A stretch of 64,000 nucleotides of DNA from Streptomyces sp. NRRL F-6492 (lineage in GTDB: Bacteria > Actinomycetota > Actinomycetes > Streptomycetales > Streptomycetaceae): the NCBI RefSeq assembly GCF_001280125.1, contig NZ_LGEG01000080.1:51116-115115 (forward strand). The letters are read 5' to 3'. Below are positions 34,502 through 43,126 of this stretch, one piece after another (the stretch's first letter is position 1; each line of letters begins with the position of its first letter). The translations under genes were made by a program, and so were the position numbers. The notes beneath the pieces were generated by a model. That model saw only the letters and a program-made list of their open reading frames with translations. It made no database searches and was not told where the DNA came from.

Positions 34502-35104
34502 ATGTCCGACGCCCCAGGACCCGACGCCCCCGGCCCGTACCCCTACGTCCCAGGACCCGACGCCCCCGGCCCGTACCTCGCCGCAGGCCCCCGCGTGGGC
34601 CTGCGGCCCTTCTCGGCCGCCGACGCCGGCGAGTTCACCGCCCGGGCCCGCGAGAGCCGGGAGCTGCACCGGCCCTGGCTGTTCCCGCCGTGCACGCCCG
34701 AGGCGTACGCCGCCTACTCCGGGGCGCTCCTCGGCGACCCGGCGCGCGCCGGTTTCCTGGTGTGCGAGCGCGGAGAGGGCGGCCGGATCGCCGGATTCGT
34801 CAACATCAACAACATCGTCCGCGGCGCCTTCCGCAGCGGGGCCCTCGGCTACGGCGCCTTCGCGCACGCCGCCGGGCGCGGTCTGCTCACCGAGGCCCTG
34901 GGCCTGGTCGTGGAGTACGCCTTCGGGCCCCTCGAACTGCACCGCCTGGAGGCGAACGTCCAGCCCGGCAACGCCGCCTCCCGCGCCCTCGTCCGCCGCG
35001 CGGGCTTCCGTCTGGAGGGCTTCTCGCCCGCGATGCTGTTCATCGACGGCGCCTGGCGCGACCACGAACGCTGGGCGGTCACGGCCCCGGAACCGGCGGC
35101 GTGA
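34502..35104 (+). CDS. GNAT acetyltransferase, RimJ/RimL type
   Basis: 200 residues. The N-terminal about 25 residues are a duplicated PGPDAPGPY segment. Then the RimJ/RimL fold: 'VGLRPFSAADAGEF', 'GFVNINNIVRGAFRSGALGYGAF', acetyl-CoA motif region 'GRGLLTEALGLVVEYAF' and the hallmark 'LHRLEANVQPGNAASRALVRRAGF'. The family acetylates protein N-termini or small amines; the substrate here is unknown. TAACCT ends 6 bases before the ATG, so the mRNA may be leaderless. Confidence 0.88.
   Translation: MSDAPGPDAPGPYPYVPGPDAPGPYLAAGPRVGLRPFSAADAGEFTARARESRELHRPWLFPPCTPEAYAAYSGALLGDPARAGFLVCERGEGGRIAGFVNINNIVRGAFRSGALGYGAFAHAAGRGLLTEALGLVVEYAFGPLELHRLEANVQPGNAASRALVRRAGFRLEGFSPAMLFIDGAWRDHERWAVTAPEPAA
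34514..34577. repeat. 28-bp direct repeat at the 5' end of the GNAT gene
   Basis: Bases 34514-34541 and 34550-34577 are identical (period 36 bp, 12 codons). The duplication stays in frame and encodes PGPDAPGPY twice before the conserved fold begins. Confidence 0.9.
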
Positions 35105-35117
35105 ACGCGCGACGGCC

Positions 35118-35450
35118 TCAGCGCTTGCGGTTGATCTTCATCGTGTCGAGGTCCGTCACGGTCGAGCGCAGCCCCTCGTACCCGTGCCCCAGCTCCTTGA
35201 GCGCCGTCTCCACCCGGTCCTCCGCGAGCGCGCCCGCCATCTCCTCGCCGTCCTCGGCGTCGGAGACCACGACCAGACGGTACGAGAAGTGCTTCAGCGT
35301 CCGGTCGTAGGTCAGCGAACCCTCCTCCGTGAACCGCATCGCCGTCAGTCCGTGGTCGTCCGCCTCGGCGAGCAGCCGGGACCGGCTCTCCTCCGACAGA
35401 CCGCCGAACGTACCGCGCACGATGACCCGGTAGGTGTGCTGCGTGCCCAT
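35118..35450 (-). CDS. Small conserved protein, DUF6204-like
   Basis: 110 residues from ATG 35450 (GAGGA upstream). Begins 'TYRVIVRGTFGGLSEESRSRLLAEADDHGL' and continues with alternating strands and helices ('HFSYRLVVVSDAEDGEEMAGALAEDRVETALKELG'), a small ferredoxin-like alpha/beta layout. I recall actinobacterial proteins of this type as DUF6204; function unknown. It converges closely (13 bp) with the GNAT gene and diverges from the DUF5107 gene. Confidence 0.7.
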   Translation of the reverse strand: MGTQHTYRVIVRGTFGGLSEESRSRLLAEADDHGLTAMRFTEEGSLTYDRTLKHFSYRLVVVSDAEDGEEMAGALAEDRVETALKELGHGYEGLRSTVTDLDTMKINRKR

Positions 35451-35641
35451 TCCTCGTACTCCCTGCGCCACGGGTGCCCCTGCTCCCCGGCCCGCCACGG
35501 TGGCGCGCCGACCCGTCACCGTACGACGCCGGGCCCCCGCGCCGCCCGGAATATCCGGCCGCGCCGCCCCGGGCCCCCTCTCCCCGGCCCGGACGTGGAG
35601 AACCCCTGGTCAGGACGGATCGCACCGTGTTCCATGGGGCG

Positions 35642-37603
35642 ATGACGACCGTACGACGTGCCGTACTGACGCTGCCCGCGGCCCCGCTGGGACCGGACAA
35701 CCCCCTTCCCGCCCTGCGCGCCCCCGCCCGCGCCGGGGCGCACGCCGTCGACGCGCGGACCCTCGCCGGGCTCCCGCGCGACATGGCCCGGGGCATCGGC
35801 CGGGCGCCGCTGCGCAGCCTCCTGCCCGTCCCCGTGCGCGACGGCTACGGCCGCGACCGCGTCCCCACGGACCTCGACACGATCGTGATCGAGAACGACC
35901 GCCTCCGGGTGACCGTCCTCCCCGGCCTCGGCGGCCGGATCCACTCCCTCCACCACAAGCCCACCGGCCGCGAGCTCGTCCACCGCAACCCCGTCCTCCA
36001 GCCCGCCGCCTTCGCGCTCAACGGCGCCTGGTTCGCCGGCGGCGTCGAGTGGAACGTCGGCGCCACCGGCCACACCGCCCTCTCCTGCTCGCCCCTGCAC
36101 GCGGCGACCGTCCGCGCCCCCGACGGCGGCCCGATGCTCCGCCTGTGGGAGTGGGAGCGGCTGCGCGACCTGCCCTTCCAGGTCGACCTGTGGCTCCCCG
36201 AGGACTCCGACTTCCTGTACGCCGGCATCCGGATCCGCAACCCCCACGAGCGCCCCGCCCCCGTCTACTGGTGGTCCAACACCGCCGTCCCCGAGGACCG
36301 GCGGATCCTCGCGCCCGCCGACGCGGCCTGGCACCACGGCTACGAACGCGGCCTGGACCGCGTGCCCGTACCCGCCGGCGACGACGGCACCGACCGTACG
36401 CACCCGCTGAACAGCGTCCACGCGGCCGACTGGTTCTACGACCTCCCGGACGGGCAGCGGCGCTGGATCGCCGCCCTCGACGCGGACGGCACCGGGCTCG
36501 TCCAGACCTCCACCGACGCCCTGCGCGGCCGCAAGCTCTTCGTCTGGGGCACCGGGCGCGGCGGCCGCCGCTGGCAGGAGTGGCTGACGGAACCCGGCGC
36601 CCCCGGCTACGCCGAGATCCAGGCCGGACTCGCCCGCACCCAGCTCGAACACCTGGAGCTGCCGGGGGAGGCGGAGTTCAGCTGGCTGGAGGCGTACGGC
36701 CCGCTCGCCGCCGACCCCGCCGCCGCGCTCGGCGACGACTGGACGGCGGCCCGTACGGACGTCGAACGGGCCCTGGACGGTGCCCTGCCCCGTACCGCCG
36801 TCGACGCCGCGTACACCGCCTGGCGGGAGCACGCCGCCGACGCCGCGCCGGAGACGGTCCTCGCGGCCGGGTCCGGCTGGGGAGCCCTCGAAGTCCTGCG
36901 CGGAGGGTACGAGCTGCCCGGCACGCCCTTCCCCGGGTCGACGCTCGGCCCGGAGCAGGAACCGTGGCGCGAACTCCTGCGCACCGGCGTCCTGCCGCCC
37001 CCGGCGAAGGGCGCGGGGCCCGGCGCGCCGCTCGTCTCCGCCCCCTGGCGCGACATGCTGGAGACCGCCCCGGCCGACCCCTCCACCGAGTACCACCTCG
37101 GCATCGCCCAGTGGCACGCCGGGGACCGCGCCCAGGCGGTGCGGAGCTGGGAACGGGGACTGCGCGGGGCCGAGGCGTCCTGGCCGCTGCTGTACTGCCT
37201 GGCCGTGGCCGACCGGGAGGACGGGCACCCGGAGCGGGCCGCCGAGCGGTTCGCCGAGGCCTTCGCCGACCACGCGCACCCGGACGGGGGAGGAGCGGCG
37301 ACCGCCGCCGCCCTCGGCCGCGAGGCCGTGGCGGCGCTGCTCGCCACCGGCCGGACCGACCGGGCCCGGCAGCTGTGGACGCGCCTTCCGGAGGAGGTGC
37401 GGGGGAGGGGCGCGTTCCGGCTCCTGGAGGCCCGCCTCCTCCTCGCGGAGGGGCGGCCGGACGCGGCCCGCGCCGTCTTCGACGAGGGCTTCGAGGTGGC
37501 GGACCTGGGCGAGGGCGCCGAGACGCTCGGCGAGCTCTGGGCGCGGCTCACCGACGAACCCCTGCCGGACGCCTACGAGTTCCGCATGCGCCCGAACCCG
37601 TGA
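35642..37603 (+). CDS. DUF5107 domain protein with C-terminal TPR region
   Basis: 653 residues. Residues about 60-350 form the DUF5107 beta-sandwich, of aldose-epimerase/galactose-mutarotase type ('VIENDRLRVTVLPGLGGRIHSLHHKPTGREL', 'WFAGGVEWNVGATGHTALS', 'WWSNTAVPEDRRIL'). The C-terminal part carries tetratricopeptide-like helical pairs ('EYHLGIAQWHAGDRAQAVRSWERGL', 'ARLLLAEGRPDAARAVFDEGFEVA'). Carbohydrate-related binding or modification is likely from the fold, but no reaction is established. The 3' end is followed by a direct repeat of its last codons. Confidence 0.82.
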   Translation: MTTVRRAVLTLPAAPLGPDNPLPALRAPARAGAHAVDARTLAGLPRDMARGIGRAPLRSLLPVPVRDGYGRDRVPTDLDTIVIENDRLRVTVLPGLGGRIHSLHHKPTGRELVHRNPVLQPAAFALNGAWFAGGVEWNVGATGHTALSCSPLHAATVRAPDGGPMLRLWEWERLRDLPFQVDLWLPEDSDFLYAGIRIRNPHERPAPVYWWSNTAVPEDRRILAPADAAWHHGYERGLDRVPVPAGDDGTDRTHPLNSVHAADWFYDLPDGQRRWIAALDADGTGLVQTSTDALRGRKLFVWGTGRGGRRWQEWLTEPGAPGYAEIQAGLARTQLEHLELPGEAEFSWLEAYGPLAADPAAALGDDWTAARTDVERALDGALPRTAVDAAYTAWREHAADAAPETVLAAGSGWGALEVLRGGYELPGTPFPGSTLGPEQEPWRELLRTGVLPPPAKGAGPGAPLVSAPWRDMLETAPADPSTEYHLGIAQWHAGDRAQAVRSWERGLRGAEASWPLLYCLAVADREDGHPERAAERFAEAFADHAHPDGGGAATAAALGREAVAALLATGRTDRARQLWTRLPEEVRGRGAFRLLEARLLLAEGRPDAARAVFDEGFEVADLGEGAETLGELWARLTDEPLPDAYEFRMRPNP

Positions 37604-37652
37604 GGGGCGGCCGGGCGCGGGGCGAGCCCGAACCCGTGAGGGGCGGCCGGGC
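37591..37652. repeat. 26-bp direct repeat spanning the DUF5107 stop codon
   Basis: Bases 37591-37616, including the TGA, recur identically at 37627-37652 (period 36 bp), with a third partial copy near 37661-37680. The downstream copies are noncoding. Confidence 0.88.
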
Positions 37653-37736
37653 TCCGGCCGGGTCCGGACCCGTGAGGGCTGATCGCCTTCCGGACGCGTC
37701 CGACGACCCCGTGACCCGGGGCGGTGGTGGCGGCCG

Positions 37737-38573
37737 TCAGGACACCCGGCACAGGATCTCGCCGTGCGGGACCATGAACCAGGCGTCCTCCCGCCCGCCC
37801 CACTCCCGCCAGGCCTCCGCGATCGCCGCCAGCTCCCCGGCGGTCGCGTGGCCGCCGGAGACGGCCAGGCCGGCGTAGTCGGAGGCGGTCGTGCGGTCCG
37901 CCCACAGGCCGCTCCACCAGGCCCGCTCCCCGGGGGTGGCGAAGCACCAGGTGCCGGCCGTCGTCGTGATCTCCGTGAAGCCGGCCCGCCGGGCCCAGGA
38001 GAACAGGCGCCGTCCCGCGTCCGGTTCGCCGCCGTTGGCGCGGGCGACCCGGTGGTAGAGGTCCAGCCACCCGTCCAGGGCGGGCGCCTCGGGGAACCAG
38101 GCGAAGGCCCCGTAGTCGCTGTCCCGGGCCGCGACGATCCCGCCGGGGCGGCACACCCGCCGCATCTCGCGCAGCGCCCGGACCGGGTCCCCGACGTGCT
38201 GGAGCACCTGGTGGGCGTGGACGACGTCGAAGGAGTCGTCGGGGAAGTCCAGGGCGTGGACGTCGGCCACGGCGAACCGGACGTTCTCCAGGCCGCGTCC
38301 GGCCGCGACGGCGCGGGCCTTCGTCAGCACGTCCTCGGCCGCGTCGACGCCGGTCACGCGGCCCGGCGCGACCCGCGCGGCCAGGTCGGCGGTGATGGTG
38401 CCGGGCCCGCAGCCGACGTCCAGGACGTCCAGGCCCGGCCGCAGTTCGGGCAGCAGGTAGGCCGCGGAGTTGGCGGCGGTCCGCCAGCTGTGCGAGCGCA
38501 GGACCGACTCGTGGTGGCCGTGGGTGTAGACGGCGGTGTCGTGGGCCGCGGGCGGTACGGAGGCGTGCGTCAT
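37737..38573 (-). CDS. Class I SAM-dependent methyltransferase
   Basis: 278 residues from ATG 38573 (GAGGGAG upstream). UbiE/Methyltransf_11-type fold: motif I 'VLDVGCGPGTITADLA', 'GVDAAEDVLTKARA', 'VRFAVADVHALDFPDDSFDVVHAHQVLQHVGD' (motifs II-III) and 'RVCRPGGIVAARDSDYGAF'. The 'H-x-x-x-V-L-x-S-H-x-W-R-T' N-terminal segment fits small-molecule methyltransferases. The methyl acceptor cannot be told from sequence. Flanked by unrelated genes. Confidence 0.87.
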   Translation of the reverse strand: MTHASVPPAAHDTAVYTHGHHESVLRSHSWRTAANSAAYLLPELRPGLDVLDVGCGPGTITADLAARVAPGRVTGVDAAEDVLTKARAVAAGRGLENVRFAVADVHALDFPDDSFDVVHAHQVLQHVGDPVRALREMRRVCRPGGIVAARDSDYGAFAWFPEAPALDGWLDLYHRVARANGGEPDAGRRLFSWARRAGFTEITTTAGTWCFATPGERAWWSGLWADRTTASDYAGLAVSGGHATAGELAAIAEAWREWGGREDAWFMVPHGEILCRVS

Positions 38574-38663
38574 GGAACCGACTCCCTCGGTGTGGGTGCG
38601 TGCCCTCACGGTAGGCGCCCCGGCCGCATGATGAGACCTGCGTCTTGCGATGTGGACAGCACC

Positions 38664-39194
38664 TCAATCCAACAGGTCCTTCCGGTAACGGAGTTCCTCC
38701 AGGACCCGGCCGCCCGTCTCCTCCCGTACGGTCGCGCCGTCCGCCCGCCAGCCCGCCGCCCCGTAGAACCTCCGGGCCCGCTCGTTCCCCGCGAACACCC
38801 ACAGGGCCGCCGAGCGGAAGCCGGCCGCCACGAGCGCCCCGGTGGTCGCGGACAGCAGCGCCCGCCCCACCCCCGCGCCCCAGACCTCCGGCAGGGCGTA
38901 CAGCGCGGCCAGTTCGGCCGTGGGCGCGGGAGCGAACCCCTCGCCCGGCCACGGGCGGAAGCAGGAGAAGGCGACCGGCCGGCCGTCCCCGTCCCGCCCC
39001 GGTTCCGTCGCGAGCAGCACGGTGGGCCGGTCCGGCGCCGTGAGGCGGGCGCGCCACGCGGCGGCGCGCTCCTCCACGTCCAGGGCCGCCAGGTACGGGC
39101 CGGGGAGCAGATCGCGGTAGGCGGCCCGCCAGGACAGCACGTGCACGGAGGCGAGGGCGGCCGCGTCCCCGGGGAGCGCTTCACGTATCGACAT
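38664..39194 (-). CDS. GNAT N-acetyltransferase
   Basis: 176 residues from ATG 39194. 'IREALPGDAAALASVHVLSWRAAYRDLLPGPYLAAL' is the usual opening of this GNAT group. The acetyl-CoA motif is 'LAALYALPEVWGAGVGRALLSAT', and 'VFAGNERARRFYGAAGW' is motif B. CAGAAT lies 5 bases before the ATG on the minus strand, so a leaderless start is possible. Substrate unknown. Confidence 0.87.
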   Translation of the reverse strand: MSIREALPGDAAALASVHVLSWRAAYRDLLPGPYLAALDVEERAAAWRARLTAPDRPTVLLATEPGRDGDGRPVAFSCFRPWPGEGFAPAPTAELAALYALPEVWGAGVGRALLSATTGALVAAGFRSAALWVFAGNERARRFYGAAGWRADGATVREETGGRVLEELRYRKDLLD

Positions 39195-39390
39195 GCCGCA
39201 TTCTGCGCCGGGCCCCGCCCGGACGTCCTCGCGTTTTCGGGTCGGCGCCCCGGCTCGGCCTCGCGTCTGCCAGGCCTCCACCGGCCTTCCATGACAGGCG
39301 TATGAACGGGCCGTACGAAGGTGTCCCGTGCCCCTAGGATCGGCGCGCCGCCGTCCGGTCGCCCCCTTCCCCGTCCCACCGAGGAGACCC

Positions 39391-40629
39391 GTGCCGTACT
39401 CGCCCGTGCCCGCCCGACGCTCCCTGCTGAAGCTGCTCGCCGCGAGCCCGGCGGCGTCCGCCCTCGGCGGGCTCGCCGCCGCGGACCCCGCGCACGCGGC
39501 GTCCACCACCGCCCTCGCGCGGGCGGCGGTCGCGGCCGGGCCCACCGCGCCCGGGATCGTCAAGGCGCTGCCCGCCGAGCACTTCACCGTCCGGGGCACC
39601 AACGCCGAGGCACGGTTCGACGCCTTCGCGGACACCGGCCACCTCACCCCCGCCGACCGCTTCTTCGTCCGCAACCACACCTCCACCCCCGTCCTCGACG
39701 CCCGCGACTGGCGCCTGACGCTCTGGGGCGACGGGCTCCACGGCCGCGGCCCCGTCCACTTCACCTACGGGCAGCTGCGCGACCTGCCGTCCGTCACCCG
39801 GACGGCCCTCATCGAGTGCGCGGGGAACGGCCGCAGCCTCTACACCAGCCAGCAGGGCGAGACCGTCACCGGCACCGCCTGGACCCTGGGCGCCGTCGGG
39901 GCCGCCCGCTGGCGCGGCGTCCGCCTCGCCGACGTCCTCCGGCGCGCCGGGATCGCCCGCGACGCCGTCGCCGTCCAGCCGCGCGGCCTCGACGACCCGT
40001 ACGTATCCGGCGGCGTCGACCACGGCCGGGTGCGCCGCCCGCTGCCGCTCGCCAAGGCCCTGGACGACGTGATCCTCGCGTACGAGATGAACGGCGAACC
40101 CCTCCCGTACGACCACGGTCACCCCGTCCGGCTCGTCGTGCCCTCCTGGATCGGCATCGCCTCCATCAAGTGGCTCGGCGACATCGAGGTCTCCACCCGC
40201 CCGCTGACCTCGCCCTGGTCCACCGACTGGTACCGGCTCTTCGGCGACGCCCACCCCGAGGGCGGCAGCGCCCCGCTCGGCCGCCAGACCCTCAAGTCCG
40301 GCTACCAGCTCCCCTCCGGCGCCACCCTGGAGGCGGGCAGGGTCCACCGGCTCACCGGCCGCGCCTGGTCCGCCCTCGCCCCCGTCCGGAAGGTCGAGGT
40401 CTCCACCGACGGCGGCGCCCGCTGGCGCCCGGCCCAGCTCCACGACGCCCCCCGGCGCGACGGCTGGGTCCGCTGGAGCGCCCCGTGGCGCCCGCACCGC
40501 CCCGGGCAGGCCACCCTGCTCTCCCGCACCACCGACGCCGCCGGCAACGTCCAGCCCGAGCGGGCCGTCCACAACACCCAGGGCTACCTCTTCGACGCGG
40601 TCGTGCGCCACCCCGTCACCGTCGCCTGA
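39391..40629 (+). CDS. Tat-exported molybdopterin sulfite-oxidase-family enzyme
   Basis: 412 residues from GTG 39391 (GAGGAG upstream). The twin-arginine signal 'PARRSLLKLLAAS', cut near AHAAS, indicates export of a folded, cofactor-loaded protein. The oxidoreductase molybdopterin domain (about 95-290) has the molybdenum-ligand Cys in 'ALIECAGNGRSLY', plus 'VGAARWRGVRLADVLRRAG' and 'GHPVRLVVPSWIGIASIKWL'. The C-terminal Mo-co dimerisation domain follows ('VHRLTGRAWSALAPVRKVEVSTDGG'). No heme domain, so it is a sulfite dehydrogenase/SorA- or YedY-like reductase with an external electron partner. Confidence 0.9.
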   Translation: MPYSPVPARRSLLKLLAASPAASALGGLAAADPAHAASTTALARAAVAAGPTAPGIVKALPAEHFTVRGTNAEARFDAFADTGHLTPADRFFVRNHTSTPVLDARDWRLTLWGDGLHGRGPVHFTYGQLRDLPSVTRTALIECAGNGRSLYTSQQGETVTGTAWTLGAVGAARWRGVRLADVLRRAGIARDAVAVQPRGLDDPYVSGGVDHGRVRRPLPLAKALDDVILAYEMNGEPLPYDHGHPVRLVVPSWIGIASIKWLGDIEVSTRPLTSPWSTDWYRLFGDAHPEGGSAPLGRQTLKSGYQLPSGATLEAGRVHRLTGRAWSALAPVRKVEVSTDGGARWRPAQLHDAPRRDGWVRWSAPWRPHRPGQATLLSRTTDAAGNVQPERAVHNTQGYLFDAVVRHPVTVA

Positions 40630-40803
40630 ACCGCGCCCGGGGCGGCCCGCGCACCGCCCCGGCCCGGCGCCCGGCCCGTCCCCGGAACAGCGTTCGGCCC
40701 GTCCCCGGACCGCCTCCACGAGCGGCGGAAACGCCCGAGACTCCGTATAAAGGGCACGAGGGTGCCGTGCCCGGCGCCCCCGTGCGCTCAGGAGGTACGG
40801 GAC

Positions 40804-42036
40804 ATGCCGCAGAAGGCTCCGGAAGGGCGCGGCCCGGTGCGCCACGGTCCCCCCGCCCCCGACACCGGCCTGCCCGTCCCGCCCGTGCTCGCCGGCCTCC
40901 TCTCCGCCGCCGCCGGACGCACCGGCCCCGAGCCGCCCGGCGGCGGACCCGTCCTGCGCGAGGCCGCCGCCGGACACTGGTGGCGCCGGGGCCTGCGCAC
41001 CCACCCCGAGGACGTGGTGGCCGCCCCCGGCGCCCCCGCCCTGCTCCTGGCACTCGTGGCCGCCCACGGCGGCGACCTCCTGCTGCCCCGCCCCTGCCCC
41101 GCCTGGTGGACCCCGCAGGCCCGGCTCCTCGGCCGCCCCGCGTACCACGTGCCCACCCCCGCCGAATGCGGCGGCGTCCCCGACCCGTACGCCCTCCTGG
41201 AGACCGTCCGGCGGGTCCGCGCCGAGGGCGGCGACCCCCGCGTCCTGCTGCTCTCCGTCGCCGACGACCCCACCGGCACCGTCGCCCCGCCCGAACTCCT
41301 CCGCGAGGCCTGCGAGGCCGCCGTCGCCGAGGGCCTCCACGTCGTCAGCGACGAGACCTGGCGCGACACCCTCCACGACCCGCACGGCACCGTGCTCGTC
41401 AGCCCCGCCGAGATGTGCCCGGACGACGTCACCGTCCTCAGCGACCTCGGCGGCGCGCTCACCCCCGCCGCCTGGCCCTGCGCCGTCGCCCGCTTCCCGC
41501 CCGCCGATCCGGCCCGCGCCGACCGCTGGACCGACCCCCGGGCCCGCGTCCTCGACGTCCTCACCGCCCTCGGCTCCGTCGTCCCCGGCCCCGTGGCCCC
41601 CGCCGTCGCCCACGCCCTCGACGAACCCGAGGACGTCATCGCACCGGCCCGGCGGGCGGCCGCCGTCCACGGGCGCCTCGCCGCCGCCGCCCACCACGCG
41701 GTCCTCGCCGTCGGCGGCCTCTCCCTGCCCCCGCAGGCCGGCCGCCACCTCTACGCCGACCTCGGGCCGCTGCGGGCCGGTCTCGCCGCCCGGGGCGTCA
41801 CCGACTCCCCGGAACTGGAGGACCTCCTCACCGGGCGGCTCGGCGCCCCGGCGGTCGGCGGGCACCGCTTCGACGACGAACTCGGCGCACTGCGGGTCCG
41901 GTTCGGCACGCGCATGTTCCTGGGGACCACGGGGGAGGAGCGGACCGAAGCCCTGGCGGCCGAGGACCCCCTGGAGCTTCCCCGGGTGGTCCGGGCCCTC
42001 GCGGACTTCGGCGCGGCACTGGAGGAACTCCGGTGA
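40804..42036 (+). CDS. Aminotransferase-fold protein lacking the PLP lysine
   Basis: 410 residues (AGGAGG 11 bases before ATG 40804). The layout is that of a class I/II (fold type I) aminotransferase: 'APGAPALLLALVAAHGGDLLLPRPCPAWW', 'LLLSVADDPTGTVAP' (normally NPxNPTG), 'VVSDETWRD' (normally DEIYxD). The catalytic loop, usually SxSKxxxxPGxRxG, reads 'VLSDLGGALTPAAWPCAV', with no lysine. The only Lys in the whole protein is residue 4. Aldimine formation is therefore impossible by the normal route, so it is probably a non-catalytic homologue with a binding or regulatory role. It precedes a metallo-hydrolase gene on the same strand. Confidence 0.8.
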   Translation: MPQKAPEGRGPVRHGPPAPDTGLPVPPVLAGLLSAAAGRTGPEPPGGGPVLREAAAGHWWRRGLRTHPEDVVAAPGAPALLLALVAAHGGDLLLPRPCPAWWTPQARLLGRPAYHVPTPAECGGVPDPYALLETVRRVRAEGGDPRVLLLSVADDPTGTVAPPELLREACEAAVAEGLHVVSDETWRDTLHDPHGTVLVSPAEMCPDDVTVLSDLGGALTPAAWPCAVARFPPADPARADRWTDPRARVLDVLTALGSVVPGPVAPAVAHALDEPEDVIAPARRAAAVHGRLAAAAHHAVLAVGGLSLPPQAGRHLYADLGPLRAGLAARGVTDSPELEDLLTGRLGAPAVGGHRFDDELGALRVRFGTRMFLGTTGEERTEALAAEDPLELPRVVRALADFGAALEELR

Positions 42037-42103
42037 CCCGCGCCCCCGTCCGCCGCCGCCCCACGAGCCCGCCATGAAGCGCCGAGCGGAACGGAGCACA
42101 CAG

Positions 42104-43126
42104 ATGACCGAACGGACGGCAGCCGCCCCGTACGAAACCGACCGTGCCACGGTCCCCGCATCCCTCCTCCAGCCCGTCGGCCGGGTGCGGAACGACTGGC
42201 CGCGCACCTTCGTCGACCGGCTGACCACCCCCCTCCCCGGCGTCCGGTCCATGGCCCGCTTCGCCCGCGAAGGAGCCGTGCGCCCCCGCCCCGAGGGCCT
42301 CCGCGACGTCCCCCTGCTCCCCTTCGAGCCAGGCCCGCTCCCGCCCGCGGGACCCGACACCCTCGCCGTCACCTGGGCCGGGCACGCCAGCTGGGTGGTG
42401 CGCGTCGGCGGCCTCACCGTCCTCACCGACCCGGTCTGGTCCCGTCGCATCCTCGGCACCCCCGCCCGGCTCACCCCCGTCGGCATCCGCTGGGAGGACC
42501 TGCCGCCCGTCGACGCCGTCGTCATCAGCCACAACCACTTCGACCACCTCGACGCCCCCACCCTGAAGCGGCTGCCCCGGGACACCCCCGTCTTCGTCCC
42601 GGCCGGCCTCGGCCAGTGGTTCACCCGCCGCCGCTTCAGCCGGGTCACCGAGCTCGACTGGTGGGAGGCGGCCGAACTCGACGGCGTCCGCTTCGACTTC
42701 GTCCCCGCCCACCACTGGTCCAAGCGCACCCTCCTGGACACCTGTCGCTCCCTGTGGGGCGGCTGGGTGCTCACCGACCGCTCCGGGCACCGCGTGTACT
42801 TCGCCGGGGACACCGGATACGGCCACTGGTTCGCCGAGATCGGCCGCCGCCACCCCGGCATCGACCTGGCGCTGCTCCCGATCGGCGCCTACGACCCGCG
42901 CTGGTGGCTCCGCGACGTCCACACCGACCCCGAGGAGGCCGTCCAGGCCCATCGCGACCTGGGGGCCCGGCGGATGGCGCCCATGCACTGGGCCACCTTC
43001 GTGCTCTCCTCCGAGCCGGTCCTCGAACCGCTCACCCGGGTCAGGGCCGCCTGGGAGAAGGCCGGCCTCGCCCGCGAGGACCTGTGGGACCTGCCGATCG
43101 GCGGCTCACGGGTGCTCGTGCCCTGA
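42104..43126 (+). CDS. Metallo-beta-lactamase-fold hydrolase (UlaG/NAPE-PLD-like)
   Basis: 340 residues; ATG 42104 is favoured by GGAG upstream, though ATG 42074 is in frame. 'TWAGHASWVVRVGGLTVLTDPVW' opens the fold, 'VISHNHFDHLDAPTL' is the zinc-binding HxHxDH site, 'FAGDTGYG' the Asp and 'MAPMHWATF' the last His. 'PAHHWSKR' fits phosphodiesterase-type members related to NAPE-PLD. Likely an intracellular phosphodiester or lactone hydrolase. Its last 21 bases overlap the 3' end of the convergent DedA gene. Confidence 0.88.
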   Translation: MTERTAAAPYETDRATVPASLLQPVGRVRNDWPRTFVDRLTTPLPGVRSMARFAREGAVRPRPEGLRDVPLLPFEPGPLPPAGPDTLAVTWAGHASWVVRVGGLTVLTDPVWSRRILGTPARLTPVGIRWEDLPPVDAVVISHNHFDHLDAPTLKRLPRDTPVFVPAGLGQWFTRRRFSRVTELDWWEAAELDGVRFDFVPAHHWSKRTLLDTCRSLWGGWVLTDRSGHRVYFAGDTGYGHWFAEIGRRHPGIDLALLPIGAYDPRWWLRDVHTDPEEAVQAHRDLGARRMAPMHWATFVLSSEPVLEPLTRVRAAWEKAGLAREDLWDLPIGGSRVLVP

